Below, piece by piece: positions 25,524 through 34,689 of a DNA stretch of 64,000 bases. The position numbers were made by a program, and so were the translations under genes. Source of the DNA: Paenarthrobacter sp. GOM3 (GTDB lineage Bacteria > Actinomycetota > Actinomycetes > Actinomycetales > Micrococcaceae). The stretch is from the NCBI RefSeq assembly GCF_018215265.2, contig NZ_CP136562.1:124001-188000 (forward strand), read 5' to 3'. The notes below the pieces were generated by a model. The model was not told where the DNA came from and searched no databases. It was given only the letters and a program-made list of their open reading frames with translations. The stretch's first letter is position 1, and every line of letters starts with the position of its first letter.

Positions 25524-26353
25524 CCGGAGAAGAACTCCGACAACTCCGAGATCAGCTTGTCCGGAGCCTTGTTGGGGCCGTCGTGCCCGTAGCCGGCCAG
25601 TATGGTGTAACTCGACCCTGACAGGACGTCGTGGATTTGGCCGCAGGCAACACCGAAGTAGGCAGGGCTCTTTTCGCCCACTACGATCAGCGTTTCCAGG
25701 GGGAGTTCAAGGAATGGCTCAGCGGGCATGTCCGCGGCGATGACGGCTTTGATCTCCCGCACGCCGCTGGTCATGAGCTCGCGCATCTGTTTGCCCATGG
25801 GCGTGACTGCAGTCAGCTTGGTGGCCAAGGTCAGCATGGACAGGGGCATGCGCCCGAAGGCGCCTTCCGTTTCCACTCCCTTAATCAACACGGCGAGGGC
25901 GCGATCGTAGTCCCCTGCAGCCGCCGCGCGTTCATATTCCGGCGCCCATTCGGCCTTGACGCTGTGGTTGACGGAAACAGCCGGATCATATACAGCGAGC
26001 CGTTCCACCGGAAGCGTCCGGGCTGCGTGCAGTGCCACGGCACCTCCGAAGCTGTGCCCGAACACGTCCGTGCTGGAGGTGTGCTTCATGACAGCGTCCA
26101 AGTCCCGGATGTCGGCCTCGAGCGTGTAATCCTCGGCCTGGGGGGAGGAGTCGCCGCGTCCACGCCGATTGAACGTGTGTACGGGCCGACCCAGGGATTC
26201 GCTGAGTTTCTGGGCGAAACGCGTGTAATCGGCGGCGGTGACCATGGAGGCCGGAACGACGACGACGCCCGAACCCGCCGCTGCCAGCTCACCACCGGTG
26301 GTGAGTACTTCGAGGTGTCCGCCGTCGTTGGTGATGATGATGTCGCGCGTCAT
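25520..26353 (-). CDS. Alpha/beta hydrolase (paralogue 1 of 3)
   Basis: The 277-residue protein has the alpha/beta hydrolase core: HTFNRRGRGDS, the nucleophile elbow VFGHSFGGAVAL near residues 97-108, an Asp in VYDPAV, VVGEKSPAYFG, and the catalytic His region GYGHDGPN near the C-terminus. It begins MTRDIIITNDGGHLEVL, an opening shared with its two neighbours. The stop codon overlaps that of the convergent EamA gene within CTAG (25520-25523). Its substrate is unknown; esterase or haloperoxidase-like folds are possible. Confidence 0.82.
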   Translation of the reverse strand: MTRDIIITNDGGHLEVLTTGGELAAAGSGVVVVPASMVTAADYTRFAQKLSESLGRPVHTFNRRGRGDSSPQAEDYTLEADIRDLDAVMKHTSSTDVFGHSFGGAVALHAARTLPVERLAVYDPAVSVNHSVKAEWAPEYERAAAAGDYDRALAVLIKGVETEGAFGRMPLSMLTLATKLTAVTPMGKQMRELMTSGVREIKAVIAADMPAEPFLELPLETLIVVGEKSPAYFGVACGQIHDVLSGSSYTILAGYGHDGPNKAPDKLISELSEFFSG

Positions 26354-26415
26354 GACTCGAGCCTAACCGAGCCACCTGAAAGCAGGCAGCATGCCGGCCC
26401 GTATGTGGAAAACCG

Positions 26416-27270
26416 TCAGCGCGTAAAGTACTCGGAAATATCGGAGACAAGTTCCTTGACCGCTGCCGGAACGGAGCCGTGGAAGCCCTTTGGCGAGACT
26501 TCCAAGGTGCTGCCTGGCACTGCCCTGTTCAGGCGCGACGCGGCGACTTTATAGAACTTCGGGCTCTTCTTTCCCACCATGAAGTGCGTCGTGGGCGGCA
26601 AGACGGAGAAGTCCCGGGGCGTGTCGGCGGCTTCGAACGCTGCCTTCAGTTCGCCGACGCCCGATGGCATGAGGTCACGGAACAGCTTGTTGACTTTGGT
26701 GCGCGAAACGATGGCCATCAACCCGGCCAGGATTGGTTCAGGGACCTTCGCGAGGGCAGTTCCCTGATTCATTCCACGCTTCATCCGGGCCATCGCCCGG
26801 CCTACTTCGCCTTTGTTAACGGCATCAGCGAACCCCTCGAGCCAGTCCGTGTCCATGCTCCCGTCAATATTCACGGCGGCGTCGTAGACCGCCAGCTTGT
26901 CCGGTTCGTGGCGGGTGCCCGCGAAAGCCTGGGCAGCGTTGAGGGCGACGGATCCGCCCAGGCTATGGCCCAGGATGTGGCGTGCGCCCGTAGCGTCCAT
27001 GACGGTGCGGACATCGGCAATTTCCGTGGCCATGGAGTAGTCGTGCGGTTGTTCCGACGACTTTCCCCTCCCGCGGCGGTCGTAGACGTCCACGGCCCAG
27101 CCTTCACCAAGTCCCTTGGCCAAGGCGATCGAGAAGGGGCGGTAGATCAGGGCTGTGAGGAACGCGCCGCCGATAACAATCACCCGGCGTTCGCCGGGCG
27201 CGTCTTCCGCGCCGTAAGTGTATAAGGCGAGTTTGCCGCCGTCGTGCGTCCTGATATTCCGTTCCCTCAC
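26416..27270 (-). CDS. Alpha/beta hydrolase (paralogue 2 of 3)
   Basis: The 284-residue protein opens with RERNIRTHDGGKLALYTYG and has VDVYDRRGRGKSSEQP, the nucleophile elbow ILGHSLGGSVAL, VYDAAVNIDGS, VGKKSPKFY and the His region KGFHGSVP. Order and spacing match the genes on either side, so the three arose by duplication. The start is GTG, nine bases after the stop of paralogue 3, which indicates one operon. The substrate is unknown. Confidence 0.82.
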   Translation of the reverse strand: MRERNIRTHDGGKLALYTYGAEDAPGERRVIVIGGAFLTALIYRPFSIALAKGLGEGWAVDVYDRRGRGKSSEQPHDYSMATEIADVRTVMDATGARHILGHSLGGSVALNAAQAFAGTRHEPDKLAVYDAAVNIDGSMDTDWLEGFADAVNKGEVGRAMARMKRGMNQGTALAKVPEPILAGLMAIVSRTKVNKLFRDLMPSGVGELKAAFEAADTPRDFSVLPPTTHFMVGKKSPKFYKVAASRLNRAVPGSTLEVSPKGFHGSVPAAVKELVSDISEYFTR

Positions 27271-27279
27271 CGAAACATC

Positions 27280-28176
27280 CTAGGGGGCAACGGCGCGCTG
27301 ATCGACATGCTGGGTTGCTGACAGGAACCGGGCGACGCGGGCTGCGAGCCGCCGGCCCGGACGCAGGGGGCCTTCGTGGAATTGCAGCGGCACTATGGCG
27401 AACTCGATAGCAGGCACCGCCCCACTGAGCATGCGGCCGGTCTCGGCGAAGTAGGAAGGGCTCCAGCCGCCGCTGAGCATGAGCGTTGGCGTGGAGAGCT
27501 TCATGAAGTCGTGAAGGTGGGCGTCGGCGTCCAGTACCGCACGCATTTCGGTGACCGCCGTGGGCAGCAAGGAACGCATTTCCAGCCCAAGCCGGGTCCG
27601 GGCAGACAACACGCTGAGCGTCCGCAACGCCCCCATGGGCAGGTAAGAGATCGGCCCGGCTGTACCCAGCCCCTGCACCAGGTGGGCCCACGCGTGGTCC
27701 AGTTGCCCCGCCGTTACCGCTTCCTCAAGCTCAGGCCGCCACCTGCTGCTGAGGTTGCCGGAAAGGGACACTGCAGCGTCGTACGTGACCAGGCGATTGA
27801 TCTTGAAGCGTCGGGCGGCTTGCAGGGCCACGAATCCGCCGTAACTGTGCGCCACCACATCATCGGAGCCGCTTTTCTCCATGACCGTCTGGAGGTCCGC
27901 GATCTCCGTCTCCACCGAGTAGCCAGGCGGCTGCGGAGCGGAATGCCCGCGGCCGCGGCGGTTGTAAGCGTGGACCGGGCGCCCCAGCATCACACTGAGC
28001 GTCCGCGCGAACGGCCAGTAAAGGGAGTCGGTCACCAAAGTGCCATGGACAAGTACGACGCCGGCCGGTTCAGCGGGTGCCTTGGACCCCGGGATTGCCG
28101 CAACCGACGCTGGTCGGAAGGTGTGCACCTCAAGCTGCCCACCGCCGTCGTTCGTTTCAACCGTCCATGTCTCCAC
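27280..28176 (-). CDS. Alpha/beta hydrolase (paralogue 3 of 3)
   Basis: The 298-residue protein is the first gene of the three-hydrolase operon. It shows the opening ETWTVETNDGGGQLEVHTF, VLVHGTLVTDSLYWPFART (oxyanion region), HAYNRRGRGHSAPQPPG, the elbow VAHSYGGFVAL, VTYDAAVSLSG, LSGGWSPSYFAE and the C-terminal QFHEGPLRPG. It is divergent from lysS with about 75 bases between starts. A likely ribosome binding site GGAG stands close to the ATG. The substrate is unknown. Confidence 0.82.
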   Translation of the reverse strand: METWTVETNDGGGQLEVHTFRPASVAAIPGSKAPAEPAGVVLVHGTLVTDSLYWPFARTLSVMLGRPVHAYNRRGRGHSAPQPPGYSVETEIADLQTVMEKSGSDDVVAHSYGGFVALQAARRFKINRLVTYDAAVSLSGNLSSRWRPELEEAVTAGQLDHAWAHLVQGLGTAGPISYLPMGALRTLSVLSARTRLGLEMRSLLPTAVTEMRAVLDADAHLHDFMKLSTPTLMLSGGWSPSYFAETGRMLSGAVPAIEFAIVPLQFHEGPLRPGRRLAARVARFLSATQHVDQRAVAP

Positions 28177-28251
28177 AGCCCGAGTCTATGCGTTCCCCGG
28201 ATCCCGGGGCCCGGAAGTGAAGACCCGTAATCAACGGTAAACTTAAGGACT

Positions 28252-29781
28252 GTGACTTCCGCAAACACCCCAGCCCCGAACACCTCCGCAGAACCCGTCG
28301 ATGCCAGCGAGCAAATGCGCATCCGTATGGAGAAGCGCGCCAAGCTGATCGAGCGCGGCACGGAGGCCTATCCGGTGGGTGTTGAGCGAACCCACTCCCT
28401 CAGCGAAATCCGCGAAAAATACGCGCACCTCGAAGCCGACGAGACCACGGGCGACACCGTGGGCGTCACCGGGCGCGTCGTGTTCGTCCGGAACACCGGC
28501 AAGTTGTGCTTCGCCACGCTCCAGGAAGGCGGCGTGGACGGCAAGGGCGTCCGGCTGCAGGCGATGCTTAGCCTGGCCAACGTCGGTGAGGAAGCGCTCG
28601 CCGATTGGAAGGCCCTGGTTGACCTGGGTGACCACGTGTTCATCAAGGGCGAGGTCATTTCCTCACGCCGCGGCGAACTGTCCGTGATGGCGGATTCCTG
28701 GTCGATGGCCTCCAAGGCGCTGCGTCCGCTCCCGGTCCTGCACGCGGAACTCAACGAAGAAACCCGTGTTCGCCAGCGCTACGTGGACCTCATGGTCCGC
28801 GATGAAGCCCGCGAAATGGTCTACAAGCGGGCCGCCATCACCCGCTCGGTCCGCGACACGCTGGACCGTCACGGCTATGTAGAGGTGGAGACACCCATCC
28901 TGCAGCTGGTCCACGGTGGCGCTACAGCCCGTCCGTTCGAGACGCACATGAACGCGTTCGACCAGAAGATGACCCTGCGCATTGCCACTGAGCTGTTCTT
29001 GAAGCGGGCCGTTGTGGGCGGCATCGACCGCGTGTACGACATGGGACGCGTCTTCCGCAACGAAGGCGTGGACTCCACGCACAGTCCCGAATTCACCACG
29101 CTGGAATGCTACGAAGCCTGGGCGGACCAGTTCGTCATGGCCGAGCGCATGAAGGAAATCATCCTCAACGTCGCCGACGTCGTTGGCACACGCACCATCC
29201 AGACCGATGCCGGCGAGATTAACCTCGACGGCGAATGGGCTTGGATTTCGGTGTACCCGGGTATCTCCGAAGCGGTGGGTGTGGAAATCACCCCGGACAC
29301 TACTGTGGATGAGCTGCTTGCCATCGCCGCCACGCACGAGGTCAAGGTGGACCCCAAGTGGGACGCCGAGAAGATCGTGGTTGAGTTGTTCGGCGAGATC
29401 GTGGAACCCACCTTGCTGAACCCCACGTTCGTCTACGACTACCCGCCCTCCGCGCAGCCGCTGGCCCGTCCGCACCGCGAAGACGGCCGGCTCATCGAGG
29501 CCTGGGACCTGATTATTGGCGGGATGGAACGCGGAACGGCGTTCTCGGAACTCATTGACCCTGTCATCCAGCGTGAGCGCCTTACGGAGCAGTCACGCCG
29601 TTCGGCTGCGGGTGATGAGGAAGCCATGCAGCTGGACGAGGACTTCCTCCGCGCCCTTGAATACGGTGCTCCGCCCATGGGTGGCATCGGACTCGGCATC
29701 GACCGCCTGGTGATGCTGTTCACGGGCGCAGGGATTCGTGAAACCATCCTGTTCCCCTTGCTGAAGCCCGAAGGACACTGA
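28252..29781 (+). CDS. lysS: Lysyl-tRNA synthetase (class II)
   Basis: It charges tRNA-Lys with lysine in the cytosol. The 509-residue protein has the N-terminal OB-fold anticodon-binding domain (GRVVFVRNTGKLCFATLQ near residues 74-91) and the class II catalytic core. Motif 2 is VFRNEGVDSTHSPEFTTLE near residues 267-285, and motif 3 is GIGLGIDRLVMLFTG near residues 482-496. The start is GTG with AAGGA upstream. The first 20 residues form a Pro/Ser/Ala-rich extension. A small membrane-protein gene follows two bases after the stop. Confidence 0.96.
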   Translation: MTSANTPAPNTSAEPVDASEQMRIRMEKRAKLIERGTEAYPVGVERTHSLSEIREKYAHLEADETTGDTVGVTGRVVFVRNTGKLCFATLQEGGVDGKGVRLQAMLSLANVGEEALADWKALVDLGDHVFIKGEVISSRRGELSVMADSWSMASKALRPLPVLHAELNEETRVRQRYVDLMVRDEAREMVYKRAAITRSVRDTLDRHGYVEVETPILQLVHGGATARPFETHMNAFDQKMTLRIATELFLKRAVVGGIDRVYDMGRVFRNEGVDSTHSPEFTTLECYEAWADQFVMAERMKEIILNVADVVGTRTIQTDAGEINLDGEWAWISVYPGISEAVGVEITPDTTVDELLAIAATHEVKVDPKWDAEKIVVELFGEIVEPTLLNPTFVYDYPPSAQPLARPHREDGRLIEAWDLIIGGMERGTAFSELIDPVIQRERLTEQSRRSAAGDEEAMQLDEDFLRALEYGAPPMGGIGLGIDRLVMLFTGAGIRETILFPLLKPEGH

Positions 29782-29783
29782 TC

Positions 29784-29957
29784 ATGGAGTACATCGCAGT
29801 CCTGGCGCCGTCGGTGGTTGTTGGATTGATCTTTTGGTTTGCCATGAAGTCAATCTTCAATGCCGACAAATCGGAGCGTCAGGCGGAAGCCCGCGCCCAG
29901 GCGGAAGCGAATTCGAAAAATGTTGGCCCGGCATCCGAAGGTCCCGCCACTAAATAG
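29784..29957 (+). CDS. Small single-pass membrane protein
   Basis: The 57-residue product begins MEYIAVLAPSVVVGLIFWFA, a single N-terminal transmembrane segment, and continues with a charged, Ala-rich helical tail (ADKSERQAEARAQAEA) that is probably cytoplasmic. It starts two bases after the lysS stop, so it is likely translated by coupling. I believe a similar small protein stands between lysS and lsr2 in related Arthrobacter genomes, but cannot check this. No function is known to me. Confidence 0.7.
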   Translation: MEYIAVLAPSVVVGLIFWFAMKSIFNADKSERQAEARAQAEANSKNVGPASEGPATK

Positions 29958-30086
29958 CCCCCTAAATGGGTTCCCATCATGGATGAATCCATTTGTGCTT
30001 TGACGTGCGTGCTTGCCGTGAACGATAATCAACAAAGGAATCCGGGGAATTTCTGATTATCCAACCCTCCAAAAGAGAGGCAACTC

Positions 30087-30413
30087 ATGGCACAGAAAGT
30101 AAAAATCATCCTCGTCGATGACCTGGATGAAGGGGCTGCGGACGAAACTGTCCGATTCGGCCTTGATGGCGTCAGTTACGAGATGGACTTGTCCACCGCA
30201 AACGCTGCTTCGCTTCGGAAGGCCCTGGAACCGTACGTGGCCAAGGCCAGGAAGACTTCATCCGGCCGAGCCACCCGCGGTCGCGCGACAGCGGCCCGCA
30301 GCCAGGATTCCGCACAGATCAGGCAGTGGGCCCGTGATAACGGTTACACGGTGAACAGTCGCGGACGTATTCAGGCTGAAATTCAGGAAGCGTACCAAAA
30401 AGCCAATTCCTGA
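30087..30413 (+). CDS. lsr2: Lsr2-family nucleoid-associated protein
   Basis: The 108-residue protein is an H-NS-like silencer that binds AT-rich DNA in actinobacteria. The N-terminal dimerisation domain reads AQKVKIILVDDLDEG and VRFGLDGVSYEMDLS. A basic linker (SSGRATRGRATAARS) follows, then the DNA-binding domain IRQWARDNGYTVNSRGRIQAEI, with the AT-hook-like RGR at residues 91-93. The ribosome binding site AAAGAGAGG lies before the ATG. It has its own upstream region of about 130 bases and a terminator directly after it. Confidence 0.95.
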   Translation: MAQKVKIILVDDLDEGAADETVRFGLDGVSYEMDLSTANAASLRKALEPYVAKARKTSSGRATRGRATAARSQDSAQIRQWARDNGYTVNSRGRIQAEIQEAYQKANS

Positions 30414-30428
30414 TTCATCGCTTCAACG

Positions 30429-30450
30429 CCCCGGCAGCCACTGCCGGGGC
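30429..30450 (+). terminator. Terminator after lsr2
   Basis: CCCCGGCA at 30430-30437 pairs with TGCCGGGG at 30442-30449 around a short loop, about 15 bases after the lsr2 stop. The T run is weak. Confidence 0.65.
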
Positions 30451-30784
30451 ATTGATGTTTTAAGCGGCAGTATGTGGGGGTGCCGGGCGGCGCCGGAACC
30501 ATGGAATATTCTGTGAATCTCGAGCTGCCTGAGTAGCCGGGATTAGGGCTGCTAATCGGCCCGACAAAGCCGTGTTCAGATACCGGTATTGAATACTCCC
30601 GGCCCGCGGTCATCGGCAGGAGTGGGAAGCGGTGCGGCAGCATGCCACCGCAGGACGCCCGGGTCAAGGGGAAGTGTCCGTTTTATTCCGCAACCCCGTC
30701 ATGTTTCCCCTGTGGCGAACACGCCCCAAAAGTGCTGCTCCGGCACGTAGCATCAAAGTACGTCGTAGCTAGGAGTGTGGCGAA
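30451..30784. other. lsr2-clpC intergenic region
   Basis: About 330 bases with no convincing gene. The palindrome ATACCGGTAT (30580-30589) is visible, and near the clpC end there is the candidate ClgR site at 30703-30720. The clpC ribosome binding site AGGAG lies nine bases before its ATG. Confidence 0.6.
30703..30720. promoter_or_regulatory. Candidate ClgR-type operator upstream of clpC
   Basis: GTTTCC-N6-GCGAAC resembles the inverted repeat GTTCGC-N-GCGAAC that the actinobacterial regulator ClgR recognises before clp genes. The right half is a perfect match; the left half has two mismatches. It lies 65 bases before the clpC ATG. Confidence 0.35.
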
Positions 30785-33277
30785 ATGTTTGAGAGATTTA
30801 CGGACCGTGCCCGTCGCGTGGTCGTCCTTGCCCAAGAAGAGGCACGGATGCTCAACCACAATTACATCGGTACCGAGCACATCCTCTTGGGTCTGATCCA
30901 CGAGGGTGAAGGCGTTGCAGCCAAAGCGCTCGAGTCCCTGAGCATTTCGCTCGATGGTGTTCGCGAGCAGGTGCAGGAGATCATCGGCCAGGGGCAGCAG
31001 GCTCCATCCGGTCACATCCCCTTCACCCCGCGTGCCAAGAAGGTGCTTGAGCTCTCGCTCCGCGAAGCACTGCAGCTCGGCCACAATTACATCGGTACTG
31101 AGCACATCCTGCTCGGCCTCATTCGCGAAGGCGAAGGCGTGGCCGCACAGGTGCTGGTGAAGCTCGGCGCAGACCTCAACAGGGTCCGCCAGCAGGTCAT
31201 CCAGCTGCTCTCCGGCTACCAGGGCAAGGAAACCGCCGGCAGCGGTTCCGGCCAGGGCCAGCCGGAAGGCACCCCCGCCGGTTCGGTGGTGCTTGACCAG
31301 TTCGGACGCAACCTCACCCAGGCTGCCCGCGAGAACAAGCTCGATCCCGTGATCGGCCGCGAGCAGGAGATGGAACGCGTCATGCAGGTCCTCTCCCGCC
31401 GCACCAAGAACAACCCTGTTCTGATCGGTGAGCCCGGCGTCGGTAAGACTGCCGTCGTCGAAGGCCTCGCCCAGGCGATCGTCCGCGGCGACGTCCCGGA
31501 AACCATCAAGGACAAGCAGCTGTACACGCTTGACCTCGGTTCACTGGTTGCCGGTTCCCGCTACCGCGGTGACTTCGAAGAGCGCCTGAAGAAGGTCCTC
31601 AAGGAAATCCGCACCCGCGGCGACATCATCCTCTTCATTGACGAGATCCACACCCTCGTTGGAGCAGGTGCTGCCGAAGGCGCCATCGATGCTGCGTCCA
31701 TCCTCAAGCCGATGCTTGCCCGTGGCGAACTCCAGACCATCGGTGCCACCACGCTGGATGAGTACCGTAAGCACATCGAGAAGGATGCCGCTCTTGAGCG
31801 TCGTTTCCAGCCGATCCAGGTCAAGGAACCTTCTGTTGCGCACGCGATCGAGATCCTCAAGGGCCTGCGCGACCGGTACGAGGCACACCACCGCGTAACG
31901 ATCACCGACGGCGCCCTGGCCTCTGCCGCGCAGCTGGCCGAACGCTACATCTCGGACCGCTTCCTGCCGGACAAGGCGATCGACCTTATCGATGAAGCCG
32001 GCGCCCGCCTGCGCATCCGCCGCATGACCGCTCCGCCGGAGCTCAAGGCCATGGACGAGCGCATTGCAGACGTCAAGATGGAGAAGGAATCCGCCATCGA
32101 CGCCCAGGACTTTGAGGGTGCTGCCTCGCTGCGCGACAAGGAGCAGAAGCTCATTGCCGAACGCGCGGAGAAGGAGCGCAACTGGAAGTCCGGCGGCATG
32201 GACGACATCTCCGAGGTTGACGAGGACCTGATCGCTGAAGTTCTTGCGAACTCCACTGGCATCCCGGTCTTCAAGCTCACCGAGGAAGAGTCCTCGCGGC
32301 TGCTCAAGATGGAAGACGAACTGCACAAGCGTGTCGTCGGCCAGAACGAGGCCATCAAGGCCCTGTCCCAGGCAATCCGCCGTACCCGTGCCGGCCTGAA
32401 GGATCCCAAGCGCCCAGGTGGCTCGTTCATCTTCGCCGGCCCCACGGGCGTCGGAAAGACCGAGCTTGCCAAGGCTCTTGCCGAGTTCCTGTTCGGTGAA
32501 GAGGACGCCCTCATCACGCTGGACATGTCCGAGTACTCCGAGAAGCACACGGTTTCGCGTCTCTTCGGTGCACCTCCGGGCTACGTCGGCTACGAAGAGG
32601 GTGGCCAGCTGACCGAGAAGGTCCGCAGGCGTCCGTTCTCCGTGGTCCTGTTCGATGAAGTTGAGAAGGCCCACGCGGACCTCTTCAACTCCCTCCTGCA
32701 GATTCTGGAAGACGGCCGTTTGACCGACTCCCAGGGCCGCGTGGTGGACTTCAAGAACACCGTGATCATCATGACCACCAACCTTGGTACCCGCGACATC
32801 TCCAAGAGCGTGGCCACGGGCTTCCAGTCCGGCACGGACACCCAGACCGGCTACAACCGGATGCGCGCCCGGGTTACGGAAGAGCTGAAGCAGCACTTCC
32901 GCCCCGAGTTCCTCAACCGTGTTGACGACGTCGTGGTGTTCCCGCAGCTGACGCAGGACGAGATCATCGAGATCGTGGACCTGTTCGTGACCCGCCTGGA
33001 GCGCCGCCTCAAGGACAAGGACATGGGCATCGAGCTCACGCCCGCCGCCAAGGTTCTGTTGGCCACACGTGGTTACGATCCCGCCATGGGTGCCCGGCCG
33101 TTGCGCCGCACCATCCAGCGCGAGATCGAGGACCAGCTGTCTGAGAAGATCCTGTTCGGCGACATCCACCCAGGCGACATCGTTGTGGTTGACGTCGAGG
33201 GCGAAGGCGACGACGCAAAGTTCACCTTTGAAGGCAACGCCAAGCCGCGCATCCCGGAGATCGCTCCGACCGCGTAA
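30785..33277 (+). CDS. clpC: ATP-dependent Clp protease ATPase subunit ClpC
   Basis: This AAA+ unfoldase feeds substrates to ClpP. The 830-residue protein has two N-terminal Clp repeats ([20 protein letters not shown] and the matching [14 protein letters not shown]). The first Walker A motif is GEPGVGKT near residues 216-223, with Walker [15 protein letters not shown]-type segment ([17 protein letters not shown]) lies near residues 440-456. The second Walker A is GPTGVGKT near residues 552-559, and the ClpP-docking C-terminal region follows. Length is normal. clpP is not in the window. It has a ribosome binding site AGGAG and a strong terminator, so it is probably transcribed alone. Confidence 0.96.
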   Translation: MFERFTDRARRVVVLAQEEARMLNHNYIGTEHILLGLIHEGEGVAAKALESLSISLDGVREQVQEIIGQGQQAPSGHIPFTPRAKKVLELSLREALQLGHNYIGTEHILLGLIREGEGVAAQVLVKLGADLNRVRQQVIQLLSGYQGKETAGSGSGQGQPEGTPAGSVVLDQFGRNLTQAARENKLDPVIGREQEMERVMQVLSRRTKNNPVLIGEPGVGKTAVVEGLAQAIVRGDVPETIKDKQLYTLDLGSLVAGSRYRGDFEERLKKVLKEIRTRGDIILFIDEIHTLVGAGAAEGAIDAASILKPMLARGELQTIGATTLDEYRKHIEKDAALERRFQPIQVKEPSVAHAIEILKGLRDRYEAHHRVTITDGALASAAQLAERYISDRFLPDKAIDLIDEAGARLRIRRMTAPPELKAMDERIADVKMEKESAIDAQDFEGAASLRDKEQKLIAERAEKERNWKSGGMDDISEVDEDLIAEVLANSTGIPVFKLTEEESSRLLKMEDELHKRVVGQNEAIKALSQAIRRTRAGLKDPKRPGGSFIFAGPTGVGKTELAKALAEFLFGEEDALITLDMSEYSEKHTVSRLFGAPPGYVGYEEGGQLTEKVRRRPFSVVLFDEVEKAHADLFNSLLQILEDGRLTDSQGRVVDFKNTVIIMTTNLGTRDISKSVATGFQSGTDTQTGYNRMRARVTEELKQHFRPEFLNRVDDVVVFPQLTQDEIIEIVDLFVTRLERRLKDKDMGIELTPAAKVLLATRGYDPAMGARPLRRTIQREIEDQLSEKILFGDIHPGDIVVVDVEGEGDDAKFTFEGNAKPRIPEIAPTA

Positions 33278-33300
33278 GCCACAGAGTACGACGCACAGGA

Positions 33301-33330
33301 CCCCGTCCATTCCGAAAGGAGTGGGCGGGG
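33301..33330 (+). terminator. Terminator after clpC
   Basis: CCCCGTCCATTCC at 33301-33313 pairs with GGAGTGGGCGGGG at 33318-33330, a 13-bp stem with two G-U pairs and a GAAA loop, about 24 bases after the clpC stop. Confidence 0.8.
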
Positions 33331-33430
33331 TTCTGCGTTGTGCGCCCCCTTCTGGGCTTTACGTTTACCTCATGGCCCTAGAGTGGGTTCCTAGGCTCAA
33401 TAGCTGTACAAAAACCCGGGGGAGATAGAC

Positions 33431-34639
33431 ATGCGCGTACTCATGGTGGCACCAGGCACGCGAGGAGACGTGGTTCCGATGGCTGGCCTCGGGCACCGCC
33501 TGCAGGGCGAGGGCTACGAGGTCGCCATTGCCGCCAACCCGGCCTACGCGTCACTGGTAGTGGAATCAGGGTGCGAGTTCCGGCCACTGCCGGGAAACCT
33601 CGCTGAGCTGATCAAGCATCCCGCGCCTGGAGCCAAGGCATCAGCCGGGAATGTGTTTTCCTTCTGGAAGAAGCTCGGCGGGTACATGGACAATGCGGCG
33701 ACAGGGACGTTGGCGGCAGCCGAGGCCGGCGCGGACGTGATCCTCGCCAACTCGGTGGCGCCGTACGCTTACGACGTTGCTGAGGCCTTCGGCATTCCGG
33801 CGATCGGCGCCCATCTGCAGCCGACGGAGCCCAGTGCGGCCTATCCTCCTGTCCTGATGAACTCGGCCCGCAGCCTCGGCCCCATGGGAAACAAGATCAT
33901 AGGGGAGCGGGCCTCCGCTGGCCCGGCCCCTTATGACGGACCCAGCGCGCGGCTTCGCAGGGAACTGGGCCTGCGCAAGGAAAGCCGTGCGGCCGGGGAG
34001 CGTCGTCGAAGGAAGGCGCACGCAACAGTGCTTTACGGCATCAGCCCATCGGTACTGCCCACGCCGGGTGATTGGCATCCAGGTTTGGTGATGGCAGGGT
34101 ACTGGTGGCCCGCTGGAAACCCCGACTGGCAGCCGCCCGCGGATCTTGTGGACTTCCTGGCGGATGGCCCCCCGCCGGTCTTCGTGGGTTTCGGCAGCAG
34201 CGCCGACATCGATCCTGGCTTCATTCTGGACGCTACCCGTCGTGCCGGCACAAGGGCCGTTGTGCAGGGCGTTGAGGGTTACTTGGGGGATGACGCAATC
34301 GGCGTCGGGAGTGTTCCGCACGAGTGGCTTTTTCCCCGCATGTCGGTTGTAGTTCACCACGCGGGTGCTGGAACCACCGCGGCGGGTCTGCGGGCTGGCG
34401 TTCCCACTGTGGGTGTTCCTGTGTACACAGACCAACCGTTGTGGGCTTCGCGCGTGGCAGCCCTCGGCGCCGGCCCCCAGCCGATTCCGTATAAGAAGCT
34501 GACTCCGGACCGCCTTGGTGAGGCAATAAGGGAAGCCAGCACCACGCCGTCGTACGCGCACCATGCCAAGAGCGTGGCCACGGCCCTATCGACGGAAGAC
34601 GGAACCGCGGCTGTGGTCAAGGCGTTGCGGAATATCTGA
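33431..34639 (+). CDS. Glycosyltransferase, GT1/MGT-like (UDP-glycosyltransferase fold)
   Basis: The 402-residue protein starts MRVLMVAPGTRGDVVPMAGL, the N-terminal domain opening typical of GT-B glycosyltransferases that modify sterols, macrolides or lipids. Its C-terminal domain has VPHEWLFPRMSVVVHHAGAG, then GTTAAGLRAGVPTVGVPVYT and DQPLWASRV, equivalent to the nucleotide-sugar-binding motif. Donor and acceptor cannot be told. A GGGGGAGA ribosome binding site precedes the ATG. It stands alone after the clpC terminator, with about 50 bases to the next gene. Confidence 0.85.
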   Translation: MRVLMVAPGTRGDVVPMAGLGHRLQGEGYEVAIAANPAYASLVVESGCEFRPLPGNLAELIKHPAPGAKASAGNVFSFWKKLGGYMDNAATGTLAAAEAGADVILANSVAPYAYDVAEAFGIPAIGAHLQPTEPSAAYPPVLMNSARSLGPMGNKIIGERASAGPAPYDGPSARLRRELGLRKESRAAGERRRRKAHATVLYGISPSVLPTPGDWHPGLVMAGYWWPAGNPDWQPPADLVDFLADGPPPVFVGFGSSADIDPGFILDATRRAGTRAVVQGVEGYLGDDAIGVGSVPHEWLFPRMSVVVHHAGAGTTAAGLRAGVPTVGVPVYTDQPLWASRVAALGAGPQPIPYKKLTPDRLGEAIREASTTPSYAHHAKSVATALSTEDGTAAVVKALRNI

Positions 34640-34689
34640 AAGTACTGTTTCACTGTCAGTGAACCACTCTGTGATTGGGGGCACATTCC

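Noticed and set aside
31541..33310. Open frame of 589 codons antisense to clpC
   Set aside because: No recognisable domain; shadow of a conserved, high-GC gene.
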